Shown: piece after piece, positions 9,222 to 17,988 of the stretch
Numbering within the stretch: the first letter of the stretch is position 1
How the letters are laid out: the number at the start of each line of letters is the position of its first letter
Source of the DNA: Pedobacter paludis
GTDB lineage: Bacteria > Bacteroidota > Bacteroidia > Sphingobacteriales > Sphingobacteriaceae
Assembly (NCBI RefSeq): GCF_003173575.1
Contig: NZ_QGNY01000001.1
Span: 62,001 to 126,000, forward strand
Length of the DNA: 64,000 nucleotides
Reading direction: 5' to 3'
Notes under the pieces: generated by a model
Told to the model about the DNA's origin: nothing
The model's database searches: none
What the model saw: only the letters and a program-made list of their open reading frames with translations
Made by a program: the position numbers and the translations under genes

Positions 9222-10129
9222 TTTATGCGTTTAATAGATTGTGGTTGAATGATTACAAATTTAATTACATCATATTCTCGCTTCACTTTTTCTCGTAAAC
9301 GATCAATTGCCATCGTTAAATCTTCGGTATCCAGTTCCGGTTTAAAAGTTAGCACCAATATCAATAGAACTTCACGAGGGGACTGATACATAGAAAGAAT
9401 GTTTTTCAGTTCTATTACATCCTCATCGTTTTCGATGATAACCTTTATTTTCTTTTGGGTTTCTGGAGTTAAACCTTCACCCATTAGCAAACTTCTACTT
9501 TCCCTAGCTAAAATAAAGGAAACAAAAATTAAAAGTACCCCAACCAAAACCGATGCCAAGCCATCTAAAAATGGCATGTTGTAGTTGTGACTTAATACCA
9601 TTAAAATGAAAACAATTAGCAAGCCTAAAACTGCGGCACCATCTTCAAAAAGAACTAAAAAACCTGATGGATCTTTACTCTTAATTATGGCTTTCCACCA
9701 CGCAATTCCTTTTCTGGTTTTATTAAATTCTTTAATGGCGATGATTAATGATGCGCCTTCAAAAATAAAAGAGAGTGCCAAAACAATATAATTCCAGCCT
9801 GGGTTTTTTAAAATTTCAGGATGTCGTATGTGTTCAATTCCTTGCGCAATTGAAAGTACGCCTCCAAGCCCGAAAATCATGATGGAAACTATGAACGACC
9901 AAAAATAAAGTTCTTTTCCATAACCAAACGGACGGTGTTTATCTGCAGGCTTTAAACTCCTTTTTAATCCATACAATAATAACAATTGGTTACTTGTATC
10001 AACGGTAGAATGAATACCTTCAGCAATCATAGATGAACTGTTGGTAAAAGCGCCAGCTATAAATTTAGTTACTGCAATAAGAAGATTGGCGGCCAATGCG
10101 CTGTAGATAGAATTATTGGCTCTTGCCAT
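9212..10129 (-). CDS. Cation diffusion facilitator transporter (ZnT9-like)
   Basis: A 305-residue inner-membrane protein with six predicted transmembrane helices and a short cytoplasmic C-terminal domain. TM2 carries the HxxxD metal site (H40, D44 in GIHSTVDTSNQ). TM5 has the FEDGAA pattern typical of the SLC30A9/ZnT9 branch, and a HRPFGYGKELYFWSF loop follows TM2. CDF proteins export Zn2+ or other divalent cations against protons. No metal-responsive regulator is adjacent, so metal specificity is unproven. The gene stands alone, facing the oxidoreductase. Confidence 0.9.
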   Translation of the reverse strand: MARANNSIYSALAANLLIAVTKFIAGAFTNSSSMIAEGIHSTVDTSNQLLLLYGLKRSLKPADKHRPFGYGKELYFWSFIVSIMIFGLGGVLSIAQGIEHIRHPEILKNPGWNYIVLALSFIFEGASLIIAIKEFNKTRKGIAWWKAIIKSKDPSGFLVLFEDGAAVLGLLIVFILMVLSHNYNMPFLDGLASVLVGVLLIFVSFILARESRSLLMGEGLTPETQKKIKVIIENDEDVIELKNILSMYQSPREVLLILVLTFKPELDTEDLTMAIDRLREKVKREYDVIKFVIIQPQSIKRINDK

Positions 10130-10279
10130 AGGTGTTTAAGAATTTAAAAGGATTTAAAACTTAAACGATTAAACGGCTTTTTAGTTTCGATACAAATGTT
10201 TTTATTGGTAAGCGCCACAAGAAGCCCAAAGCAATTCAAAAAAAGGTGATGAATTACTTTGGGCAGATTAAAAAATATA

Positions 10280-11275
10280 TTAAACCGATTTTAGTATTTC
10301 ATCGATTACTCTAAGCTCACTTTCGCTAAATTCGATATTATCTAATGCTTTGATAGAATCTGTTATTTGCTCTGGCTTACTCGCACCGATAAGTACAGAA
10401 GTTACTCGCTCATCTTTTAAGATCCAAGATAACGCCATATGTGCCAATTTTTGATTGCGAGATTTTGCAACATCATTAAGTTTAGAAATTACCTCAATCT
10501 TAGCAGGCGTAATATTACGCTCGTTTAAAAATACGCCACTAGTTGCAACTCTCGAATCGGCAGGAATTCCATGCAAATATTTATCGGTTAACAATCCTTG
10601 GGCTAAAGGCGAAAATGGTATACAGCCAACACCATTATTGCTTAAAACATCCATTAACCCATTTTCTACCCATCGCTCAAACATAGAATATTTGGGCTGG
10701 TGAATGAGACATGGCGTGCCGTTATCTTTTAAGATTTTAATTGCTTTATCGGCTTCTGCAGCCTGATAATTTGAAATTCCAACGTAAAGTGCTTTTCCTT
10801 GCTGTACGATCAAACTTAATGCATTCATGGTTTCTTCCAATGGCGTTTCGGGATCAGGACGATGATGATAAAAGATATCTACATAATCCAGCTTCATCCT
10901 TTTTAAACTTTGATCCAAGCTGGAAACCAAATATTTTTTAGAGCCCCAATCGCCATAGGGGCCATCCCACATGGTATAACCAGCCTTGCTTGAAATAATC
11001 ATTTCATCACGATGGTTTTTAAAATCCTCTTTTAATATTTTTCCAAATACCTCTTCGGCAGATCCTGGGGGCGGACCATAGTTATTCGCTAAGTCAAAAT
11101 GCGTTATTCCATTGTTAAAAGCAGTGTAGATTAAATCTTTACTGTTTTCATAAACATTTACGTGCCCAAAGTTATGCCATAAGCCTAATGATATTGCCGG
11201 AAGTTTTATGCCGCTATTTCCACATCGACGATAAACCATGCTTTCGTAGCGGGTATCTGAAATTTGTCTATTCAT
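10280..11275 (-). CDS. Aldo/keto reductase, YghZ (L-glyceraldehyde-3-phosphate reductase) type
   Basis: A 331-residue cytoplasmic NADPH-dependent reductase. The start at MNRQISDTRYESMVYR is chosen; eight extra codons upstream are unlikely. The AKR tetrad is visible: Asp in HFDLANNYG, Tyr in the same segment, Lys in IISSKAGY and His in DIFYHHRPD. The inserted GPPPGSAEEVFG and YTMWDGPYGDWGSKK are characteristic of the AKR14/YghZ group, whose E. coli member reduces L-glyceraldehyde 3-phosphate and methylglyoxal. The C-terminal cofactor loop is ASKPEQITDS. It is divergent from galM across a 278-bp gap in which no clear motif was seen. Confidence 0.88.
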   Translation of the reverse strand: MNRQISDTRYESMVYRRCGNSGIKLPAISLGLWHNFGHVNVYENSKDLIYTAFNNGITHFDLANNYGPPPGSAEEVFGKILKEDFKNHRDEMIISSKAGYTMWDGPYGDWGSKKYLVSSLDQSLKRMKLDYVDIFYHHRPDPETPLEETMNALSLIVQQGKALYVGISNYQAAEADKAIKILKDNGTPCLIHQPKYSMFERWVENGLMDVLSNNGVGCIPFSPLAQGLLTDKYLHGIPADSRVATSGVFLNERNITPAKIEVISKLNDVAKSRNQKLAHMALSWILKDERVTSVLIGASKPEQITDSIKALDNIEFSESELRVIDEILKSV

Positions 11276-11553
11276 TTTTTTTAGTGCTGATCGGCACAAT
11301 ATTAATCACAATTCGTTAATTTTTAGCTATCAATTTATAGGTATAAGGCAACGATATTGATGTTGTTGACTTCAAATATGAGCGAATTAGCATTAAAGGA
11401 ATAAAGCGTTAAGTTTTAAAGATTGATGAATCTTATAATAATTTGAGATATATTCTGCACTATGCCTATCCCTAAATCGATTTATTTGCTTTATAAATCT
11501 TTATAATTATATTTAAAAACTTAATTCAAAAATCTAACCCAAATATCAGTTCT

Positions 11554-12726
11554 ATGAATTTGAAATCATTAACAAGCCTGGCAGCAGTTGCTGCAATTGG
11601 ATTTGCATCTTGCCAGTCCGAAACAAAAAAAACATCATCGGGCGATAGCCTTAAAAATGATTCTGTAGCCGTTGTAAAATTAGTTGCAGATTCGTTTAAA
11701 AAAGAAATTGACGGAAAGCAAACAGCGCTTTATACATTAAAAAATAAAAATAATGCAGAAGCCATTTTTACAAATTACGGAGGTCGCTTGGTGAGCTTAC
11801 TTATCCCAAATAAGGAAGGCAAACTGGTTGATGTGGTGGTTGGCTTTAAAAGTGTAAATGATTACGAAAAATCAACCGAGCCATATTTTGGAGCAACTAT
11901 TGGAAGATATGGAAATCGCATTGCGAAGGGTAAGTTTACTTTAGATGGTAAAACGTATGCTCTTTTTACAAACAACGGTCAGAATACGCTTCATGGTGGT
12001 AAAAAAGGTTATCAGTATGTAGTTTGGGATGCCAAACAAGTTAACGATCATACTTTGGAACTTCATTATTTATCAAAAGACGGTGATGAAAATTTCCCAG
12101 GCAATTTGGATGTTAAAGTAACCTATACATTAACGGATGATAATGAACTGAAAATGGATTATGAGGCTAAAACCGATAAAGCAACACCGGTTAACTTAAC
12201 AAATCACGCTTTCTTTAACTTAAATGGCGATGGTAGTGGAGAAATCTTAAATCATGAAGTACAGATTTATGCTGATGAATATACACCTGTTGATTCTTCT
12301 TTAATTCCATCGGGAAAAATTGAAAAAGTTGCAGGAACTCCTTTTGATTTTACTAAAGCAACCACCATTGGTGCTCGCGTTAATGATAAAAATGAACAAT
12401 TAACTTTTGGTAAAGGTTATGATCATAACTATGTTTTAAATAAAACAAAAGCAATGAATATGTTTCATGCAGCAACCGTAAAAGGCGATAAATCTGGTAT
12501 TGTAATGGATATTTATACTCAGGAACCTGGATTACAGTTTTATAGTGGAAACTTTATGCAAAGCAAAAATACGTTTAAAACAGGAGCGAAGGATGATTTT
12601 AGAACTGCATTTGCAATGGAAACCCAACACTTTCCTGATTCTCCAAATCAGCCAAGTTTTCCAAGCACGATTTTAAAACCTGGACAGGTTTATAAAACAA
12701 GTTCAATTTATAAATTTAGTAACTAG
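11554..12726 (+). CDS. galM: Aldose 1-epimerase (mutarotase), lipoprotein
   Basis: A 390-residue galactose mutarotase with a lipoprotein-type signal (Cys20 in GFASCQSE), so it is probably anchored in the envelope. Typical motifs are IGRYGNRIAKGKF, the catalytic His in NLTNHAFFNLNG and the catalytic Glu in AMETQHFPDSPNQPSFPS. It interconverts alpha and beta anomers of aldoses. A periplasmic copy fits a bacterium that cleaves alpha-linked glycans outside the cytoplasm, as the glycoside hydrolases elsewhere in this window would. A strong terminator follows directly. Confidence 0.92.
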   Translation: MNLKSLTSLAAVAAIGFASCQSETKKTSSGDSLKNDSVAVVKLVADSFKKEIDGKQTALYTLKNKNNAEAIFTNYGGRLVSLLIPNKEGKLVDVVVGFKSVNDYEKSTEPYFGATIGRYGNRIAKGKFTLDGKTYALFTNNGQNTLHGGKKGYQYVVWDAKQVNDHTLELHYLSKDGDENFPGNLDVKVTYTLTDDNELKMDYEAKTDKATPVNLTNHAFFNLNGDGSGEILNHEVQIYADEYTPVDSSLIPSGKIEKVAGTPFDFTKATTIGARVNDKNEQLTFGKGYDHNYVLNKTKAMNMFHAATVKGDKSGIVMDIYTQEPGLQFYSGNFMQSKNTFKTGAKDDFRTAFAMETQHFPDSPNQPSFPSTILKPGQVYKTSSIYKFSN

Positions 12727-12758
12727 TTGCAAAGGGGATTTTACGCCTTAACTGATTA

Positions 12759-12793
12759 TAAAAAACGGCCTGTGTAACACATGCCGTTTTTTT
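12759..12793. terminator. Bidirectional intrinsic terminator
   Basis: A long hairpin with the outer stem AAAAACGGC/GCCGTTTTT, the inner stem TGTG/CACA and T-runs outside both arms. It lies between convergent galM and the HAD hydrolase; its right end touches the HAD stop codon. Confidence 0.85.
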
Positions 12794-13460
12794 ATAAAAA
12801 TAAGTCGTTTAAAATAGGATCTGTGTAATCTTCTACAAAGGCGAAAACATTATCGTAAGCACTAAACTCGTCTGCGGTATGCATTGTGGTGAGTACTACG
12901 CATTTCATTCCTGCATTTTTGGCAGCTTCAACACCTTTTGGCGCATCTTCAAAAACAATACACTGGTTATAAGGAATGCCTAATGTGTCGGCACCTTTAG
13001 TAAAAGTTTCAGGGTCTGGTTTGCTGTTCACAACATCCTCAGCACTCACAATGGCCTTAAAGTAATTTCTTATATTTAGGTTATCCAACACAAAGTTGAT
13101 GTTAAAGGGAATAGCCGCAGAACCAATCGCCATTGAAATTCCAGATTGTTTGGCTTTTTCAAGGAAATCGCCGAGACCTGCAATAAGTGCTAAATGCTTT
13201 TTATAAGCAGCTTGATATCGATGCTCTTTTTCAATAGAAATCTGATCGATTTGTTCTTGAGAGAAATGACCAACACCAAATACACGTTCTAACAAATCTT
13301 GATTTTTACCGTACATTTCTTTTTTAACGGCTTCAAAACTAATATTTGCACCTAAATCTTTGGTTAAAATTAAGTGCCACGCATGGTTATGAAAAACCAT
13401 ATCGTTTACCATAGTTCCATTTAAATCGAAAAGAAATGCTTTGGGTTTTGCTTCTAACAT
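12792..13460 (-). CDS. HAD-superfamily hydrolase, beta-phosphoglucomutase-like, with altered motif I
   Basis: A 222-residue cytoplasmic HAD protein with a helical C1 cap. Motif I reads FDLNGTM (nucleophile D12, but N14 where phosphatases and mutases have the acid/base Asp). Motif II is AIGSAAIP, motif III the Lys in VNSKPDPETF, and motif IV VFEDAPKGVEAAKNAGM. The overall pattern is that of beta-phosphoglucomutase and sugar-phosphate phosphatases. Losing the second Asp should slow or change phosphoryl transfer; haloacid dehalogenases and phosphonatases also lack it. The substrate is therefore left open. It is monocistronic and converges on galM. Confidence 0.87.
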   Translation of the reverse strand: MLEAKPKAFLFDLNGTMVNDMVFHNHAWHLILTKDLGANISFEAVKKEMYGKNQDLLERVFGVGHFSQEQIDQISIEKEHRYQAAYKKHLALIAGLGDFLEKAKQSGISMAIGSAAIPFNINFVLDNLNIRNYFKAIVSAEDVVNSKPDPETFTKGADTLGIPYNQCIVFEDAPKGVEAAKNAGMKCVVLTTMHTADEFSAYDNVFAFVEDYTDPILNDLFL

Positions 13461-13582
13461 AGGCGCAAAATTATCAGAAATTATTTAGGATTGAGCTAAT
13501 TTCAGATTATTTTAAAACAACTTGATTTGCAAATGCGATTATGTAATAATACCTTGCGTAAAAGTGATCATTTAAGAGGTTT

Positions 13583-14185
13583 ATGAGCGAAATTAAAAGC
13601 GGTAGTGAAGCACTTTTAAAGTTCCTGAATGGCTTACAGCCATTGAGTAAGGAGATTATTGATTTTGCGATTGAAGAAACTTTTAGTATTTCGGTAAAGA
13701 AAAATACATTAATAGATTCTGTTCAGAAAAACTCTAAAGAATGCGTGTTCTTTGTAATTAGCGGGTTAGTAAGAGGATTTATAATTGATGAGGAAAAGGA
13801 AATCACTACGTGGTTAGCTCATGAAAATAGCCTTATTGGTACAATCAGAAATCCTGGGAATATTGCTCCAACCTACTTTGAACATTTGCAAGCAATAGAA
13901 AATTCGAATTTACTTGTACTGCCTTATAATTTTATTGATAGGCTTTATATCCAATTTCCTGAAACCAATATACTGGGCAGAAAATTATTGGCCATTCATT
14001 TCAATATGTCTCAAGAGCGTTCAATACTCTCTAGAATTCCATCGGCGGAAGCCAGATATAAACAGTTTAAAGAAAATCATCCTAAAATAAAATTTAGAAT
14101 CCCCCTTAAATATCTGGCAACATATTTAGGTATGCGAATAGAAACACTGAGCAGAATTCGGAATAAGACGAAACTTAAACCCTAA
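13583..14185 (+). CDS. Crp/Fnr family transcriptional regulator
   Basis: A 200-residue regulator with an N-terminal cyclic-nucleotide-binding-like jelly roll (about residues 15-130). The C-terminal winged helix is short, with its recognition segment in KYLATYLGMRIETLSRIR. The phosphate-binding cassette of true cAMP receptors and the Cys cluster of Fnr are both absent. This is typical of the many Bacteroidota Crp-like proteins with unknown effectors. The stop codon overlaps the convergent PAP2 gene by 4 bp, so no terminator fits between them. Confidence 0.88.
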   Translation: MSEIKSGSEALLKFLNGLQPLSKEIIDFAIEETFSISVKKNTLIDSVQKNSKECVFFVISGLVRGFIIDEEKEITTWLAHENSLIGTIRNPGNIAPTYFEHLQAIENSNLLVLPYNFIDRLYIQFPETNILGRKLLAIHFNMSQERSILSRIPSAEARYKQFKENHPKIKFRIPLKYLATYLGMRIETLSRIRNKTKLKP

Positions 14186-14853
14186 TTTTTTTCTTTGGGG
14201 GTTTCTTTCTTGAATTTGAAATAATAATATGTTAATGGAAACAGGCATATTAGTCCCAATAAAAATCCCCCCACAGTATCCGTAAACCAATGGGCGCCAA
14301 GATAAATTCTTGAAAAGGAAATCGTTATCATTAAAAAGGCTGAAATATAAGTTACTATATTTTTTGTTGTTTTGGACACCGTTTTTAAGGTATTCATAAG
14401 AATAATTAAAAAGCCAAAAAACAAAATATATGAAAGTACGTGCCCACTCGGATAACTTTGAAATCTATTTACTTCCACCAATCTTACATAAAAGGAAGTA
14501 GGACGAGGTCGATTTATGATGTTTTTTACCCCTAATATAATTAGACCGGAAATTAACGTAGCCGAAATAAAATAGGCTTCTCTTTTATATTTGTAATAAT
14601 AAAATATCAAGGCAACAATTACTACTGATAGCAAAGAATACGGCAATTCTCCAAAAAAGCTAATGGCCAGCATAATTTTATCCATAAAATTTGAATGATA
14701 TTGTTGCATAAAAACTGATGCTTTAATATCAAGTGGCAATAACGGATGGAAATTTATGAATATGCTCAGTGCAATAAACATTGCAATTAATAATGTAAGT
14801 AAAAGAAGAAGGGTATTTCGTTTTAAAAGCATAGGTAATAAATAATTTTTCAT
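14182..14853 (-). CDS. PAP2-family membrane phosphatase
   Basis: A 223-residue inner-membrane protein with about six transmembrane helices and the three acid-phosphatase signatures: KNIINRPRP (C1), YPSGHV (C2, catalytic base His) and SRIYLGAHWFTDTVGG (C3, nucleophile His). Family members dephosphorylate phosphatidic acid, phosphatidylglycerol phosphate or undecaprenyl pyrophosphate at the periplasmic face. The sequence does not tell which. The 3' end overlaps the convergent Crp-like regulator by 4 bp. Confidence 0.88.
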   Translation of the reverse strand: MKNYLLPMLLKRNTLLLLLTLLIAMFIALSIFINFHPLLPLDIKASVFMQQYHSNFMDKIMLAISFFGELPYSLLSVVIVALIFYYYKYKREAYFISATLISGLIILGVKNIINRPRPTSFYVRLVEVNRFQSYPSGHVLSYILFFGFLIILMNTLKTVSKTTKNIVTYISAFLMITISFSRIYLGAHWFTDTVGGFLLGLICLFPLTYYYFKFKKETPKEKN

Positions 14854-15068
14854 TCGTAGTAGATTTCCAAATTTATCGATTTTTTACGTTTAGACATTAC
14901 CTGTTATAAATTACACTCTAAATATTATTAAAAATAACAGCTTCTTGGAAATTTAGTCACGGATAAAGCGGTTTTAATCAAGGTTTTTTTGTCTTATGTC
15001 CTAAATTTTTTTATCCTCAAAGTATTGGGGTAAATTAATAGAACATACACCTAATTAAATTGAATAAT

Positions 15069-15278
15069 ATGCCAAGAGGAATTGTAAAATGGTATAATCC
15101 AAATAGAGGTTTTGGGTTTATCAGTCCTGAAGATGGAACAGAGGTTGTTTTTGCCGATTGTGAAGATATAGTAGGCAAATTTAAAGAGCTTAAAGAAGGG
15201 CTTGAAGTAGATTATAAAGTTTTAAATTTTAAAAAAGGGAAACAGGCTGTCGAGATTAAAATGTTAAATAGAAACTAG
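15069..15278 (+). CDS. Cold-shock-domain protein, atypical RNP2
   Basis: A 69-residue cold-shock-domain protein starting MPRGIVKWYN. The TTG at 15060 is rejected because the family N-terminus begins at the ATG. RNP1 is intact (RGFGFI), but the RNP2 segment reads VVFADCEDI instead of the usual VFVHFSAI, losing the His that stacks on nucleobases. Nucleic-acid binding through RNP1 is likely, with reduced or altered affinity. Its 5' neighbour is the divergent PAP2 gene; the 215-bp gap could hold a cold-responsive leader, but nothing specific was recognised. Confidence 0.85.
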   Translation: MPRGIVKWYNPNRGFGFISPEDGTEVVFADCEDIVGKFKELKEGLEVDYKVLNFKKGKQAVEIKMLNRN

Positions 15279-15295
15279 TTTATTCATCAGTTTCG

Positions 15296-15619
15296 TTAAT
15301 GCTCAAAATAAATTTTATCACGGTAAAACAGATTTCTGTAACGGATTTCATGCCATCTGTATAAGTCGCTATGAGATGTAAAAACCTTTTGCAATCTTCG
15401 AATTAGATAATAAGGATATCTATGCTTAGGAGGTTGGCGGGATTTATTTTCTGCCAACCGAAAAGGCAACTGCTGAGAAAACGTAATTACATACATACAA
15501 AATATTAAAGAAAACATACCCTTAATGTTAACGCTCCAACCAAAACTGCCCTCTTTTAATTTAAAGAGGTGCAGATAGGTTGATTCTCGATCAAGTCTCT
15601 TTTTTCTAGCCGAAAACAA
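15296..15619 (-). CDS. Questionable ORF of 107 codons, unknown
   Basis: This ORF nearly fills the 368-bp gap between the cold-shock gene and vsr. The translation is very basic, has no recognisable domain and has no clear ribosome-binding site. An internal inverted repeat at 15432-15459 (GGTTGGC/GCCAACC) means part of the coding pattern could come from DNA or RNA structure. It may be a decayed gene, a structured intergenic element or chance. Listed because the gap holds nothing else I can name. Confidence 0.2.
   Translation of the reverse strand: MFSARKKRLDRESTYLHLFKLKEGSFGWSVNIKGMFSLIFCMYVITFSQQLPFRLAENKSRQPPKHRYPYYLIRRLQKVFTSHSDLYRWHEIRYRNLFYRDKIYFEH
15432..15459. repeat. Inverted repeat in the csp-vsr gap
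   Basis: The 7-bp arms GGTTGGC and GCCAACC are separated by 14 bases, with no T-tract on either side. It could form a hairpin or mark a protein-binding or element boundary; function unknown. Confidence 0.35.
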
Positions 15620-15646
15620 ATCTTAAATCTTCGAGTTTATAAGTAT

Positions 15647-16153
15647 ATGGAGCCAAAACCATATCCTAAAGAGAATGAAATTATTAAAGTTCCTCGCTTT
15701 GAAGAAAGTGCCGGTTTTTACACTACCGAGCAACGAAGTAAGAACATGGCCAATATTCGTTCAAAAAATAGCGTTCCTGAGCTAAAACTTCGAAGGGCAC
15801 TTTGGGCACAACACATTCGATTTCGATTACATCCAAAAACAGTTCCGGGTAAACCAGATTTAGTTATTAATAAATATAAACTAGCCATTTTTGTTGATGG
15901 CGATTTTTGGCATGGCTATAATTGGGAAAAGCGCAGACAGGATTTAAAGAAGAATACTGGTTTTTGGATTCCAAAAATTGAAAGGAACATGCAGAGAGAT
16001 CGACATGTTAATGAGCGATTAAACTTAATGGGTTATACCGTAATGCGTTTTTGGGAACATGAGATTAAACATAACATTGGCGCTTGTGTAAATCAAGTGT
16101 TATTATATTTAGAAGCCGCTAAAACGGGTAAAGTGCCCATTTCTAGTCTTTAG
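15647..16153 (+). CDS. vsr: Very-short-patch-repair (Vsr)-type endonuclease, orphan
   Basis: A 168-residue protein with the Vsr fold: RSKNMANIRSKNSVPELKLR, catalytic Asp in GKPDLVI, core FVDGDFWHG, FWIPKIERNMQRDRHV and the terminal GYTVMRFWEHEI. Classical Vsr nicks 5' to T in T:G mismatches made by deamination of Dcm-methylated cytosine. Here the core reads VDGDFWH where E. coli Vsr reads THGCFWH. The Thr-His pair and the zinc-ligand Cys are therefore changed, while the final His is kept. No cytosine methyltransferase is within the window. The family is sure; mismatch specificity is not. Confidence 0.87.
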   Translation: MEPKPYPKENEIIKVPRFEESAGFYTTEQRSKNMANIRSKNSVPELKLRRALWAQHIRFRLHPKTVPGKPDLVINKYKLAIFVDGDFWHGYNWEKRRQDLKKNTGFWIPKIERNMQRDRHVNERLNLMGYTVMRFWEHEIKHNIGACVNQVLLYLEAAKTGKVPISSL

Positions 16154-16188
16154 ATTTTACTTCTCCGGGTCAGATTGAAATAACATAA

Positions 16189-16539
16189 TTATTTAACAAC
16201 GATCTGTTTGGGTTCCGTTACAACAATTTGCGTTTTTCCTTTAAACTCAGTAATTACACCAGTTACACAAATATTATTTCCCAAATACATGCTTGCAGGT
16301 TCGGCAGAAAACTTACCGATGTCTTCCTTATTAACTACAAGGGTAATCAATTCTTTCGGAAATGCGCCTCCAAGATTAATCAGGCTTATTTTATCTAACG
16401 CTTTTGTACTGTAAACAGAATCGCAAATGGTTACAGTTTTACCAATGTAATCCTTGGCATCTTTGGCTAATATTAAAGTTTGTGCTTTAGTAAAATAACC
16501 TATTGAAAGCATAAATAATAGGAGAGATAACTTTTTCAT
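16189..16539 (-). CDS. Secreted small OB-fold-like protein
   Basis: A 116-residue protein from MKKLSLLLFML; an upstream in-frame extension lacks a plausible start context. A signal peptide ends at FTKAQ. The mature part (AKDAKDYIGKTVTICDSV, then a beta-rich stretch, NNICVTGVITEFKGKTQIVV) has the strand pattern of a tRNA_anti-like OB fold found in secreted Bacteroidota proteins. No enzyme motif is present. It may bind oligosaccharide or nucleic acid, but nothing in the context decides. It converges on vsr with a 35-bp gap and no clear terminator. Confidence 0.7.
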   Translation of the reverse strand: MKKLSLLLFMLSIGYFTKAQTLILAKDAKDYIGKTVTICDSVYSTKALDKISLINLGGAFPKELITLVVNKEDIGKFSAEPASMYLGNNICVTGVITEFKGKTQIVVTEPKQIVVK

Positions 16540-16770
16540 AGAGATGGATGATTGGTTTGCAAAGTTAGAACGTTTAAAATCGAAAAAACTTATGAAACAA
16601 ATGTAAAGACGATTTTTTTTAAAAGCAATTATCAATTGAAATGAACACAAATATTACCGAAAGGAGATTTTATCTTAACCTGAATATTTATTAAATTGTA
16701 CAATTAATTTTTTCTGTAATCAATAACAGGGAAATTAATCTAGCCAAGTATTGCCTTACCATCCTGATAT

Positions 16771-17988
16771 ATGAAAGTAGATTATATAGCTTTATCTGTT
16801 CCTGTTTTTTTTATCCTAATTGGGATAGAGCTCGTTTATAATTTTTATAAAAAACTAAATTATTATCGATTAAATGATAGCATAGCTAATTTAAGTCAGG
16901 GAATAGGGCAGCAGCTTACAGGGATTTTCATGAAGACGGCTTTGTTTTTTGGTTATAAATATATTTTTGAACACTGGCGCTTTTTCGAATTGCCCAAAAC
17001 CATCTGGGTTTGGATTTTGCTCTTTATCTGCGTAGATTTTTTCTATTATTGGTTTCATCGTATGAGCCATCAAATTAATGCACTGTGGGCTGCGCATATT
17101 GTTCATCATCAATCAGAAGAATATAATTTAACGGTTGCTCTGAGGCAAAGCTGGTTTCAAGGTTGGTTTAGCTGGGTTTTTTATTTACCGTTGGCATTTT
17201 TGGGTTTTGATCCGATTATGTTTTTAACCCTGAGCTCATTCAATACACTTTATCAATTTTGGATTCATACGCGGGCTATAAAAACCATGGGTCCCTTAGA
17301 GTATATTTTAAATACCCCTTCACATCATCGGGTACATCATGGTTCAAATCCAAAGTATATTGATAAGAATCATGCAGGTACTTTAATTATATGGGATCGG
17401 TTGTTTGGTACTCTTCAAAAAGAAGAAGAGGAGGTATACTTTGGCATAACAAAACCACTGGCCAGCTGGAATCCAGTTTGGGCAAATATTCATTATTGGA
17501 ACGATTTGGTTAAAACGGCTCGGCAATCGCCTAAAATAACCGATAAAATAAAAGTGTTTATAAAACCTCCGGGATGGTTTCCTGCACATTTAGGTGGATT
17601 TCAAACTGCACCTGAAATAAATCCGATTACTTACAAAAAATATAATCCCATTTATCAATCTAAATTAACAGGTTACATATTGGTTCAATTTGTAGTGGCT
17701 TTAGTGGCCGGATCGGCAATTTTATTTTCTTATACCAAAATGCAAACCATCCCATTAGTAGGCGCTACGCTTTTTACAATGTTTACTTTAATCAGTTGCG
17801 GCGCATTATTGGAGCAGAGAAAATGGCAAATCAGATTTGAATATGTTAGGTTGTCTCTCGGCATTGCAATGATAATTCTACTAAAATTCCCAATTAGCTA
17901 TCAAGTTATTTTTGTAGGGATTCAGCTAATATCCGTAATTTGGTTCTTCAATCTTCAAAAAGCAAATCCAAATCCCGATGAAAACTAA
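16771..17988 (+). CDS. Membrane fatty-acid-hydroxylase-superfamily enzyme, alkylglycerol-monooxygenase-like
   Basis: A 405-residue integral membrane di-iron oxygenase. The His motifs are FHRMSH (H96 onward), AAHIVHHQSEEYN and LNTPSHHRVHHGSN. The similarity to animal alkylglycerol monooxygenase (AGMO/TMEM195), as I recall that sequence, runs along the whole length. It includes the WAxHxxHHxSEEYNLxxALRQS block, the IWDRLFGT block, a PGW segment near residue 270 and the C-terminal helices. AGMO hydroxylates the ether-linked carbon of alkylglycerols, which then breaks down to glycerol and aldehyde. The 3' end overlaps a lysoplasmalogenase gene by 11 bp, supporting an ether-lipid role over sterol desaturation. 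Substrate is inferred. Confidence 0.85.
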   Translation: MKVDYIALSVPVFFILIGIELVYNFYKKLNYYRLNDSIANLSQGIGQQLTGIFMKTALFFGYKYIFEHWRFFELPKTIWVWILLFICVDFFYYWFHRMSHQINALWAAHIVHHQSEEYNLTVALRQSWFQGWFSWVFYLPLAFLGFDPIMFLTLSSFNTLYQFWIHTRAIKTMGPLEYILNTPSHHRVHHGSNPKYIDKNHAGTLIIWDRLFGTLQKEEEEVYFGITKPLASWNPVWANIHYWNDLVKTARQSPKITDKIKVFIKPPGWFPAHLGGFQTAPEINPITYKKYNPIYQSKLTGYILVQFVVALVAGSAILFSYTKMQTIPLVGATLFTMFTLISCGALLEQRKWQIRFEYVRLSLGIAMIILLKFPISYQVIFVGIQLISVIWFFNLQKANPNPDEN

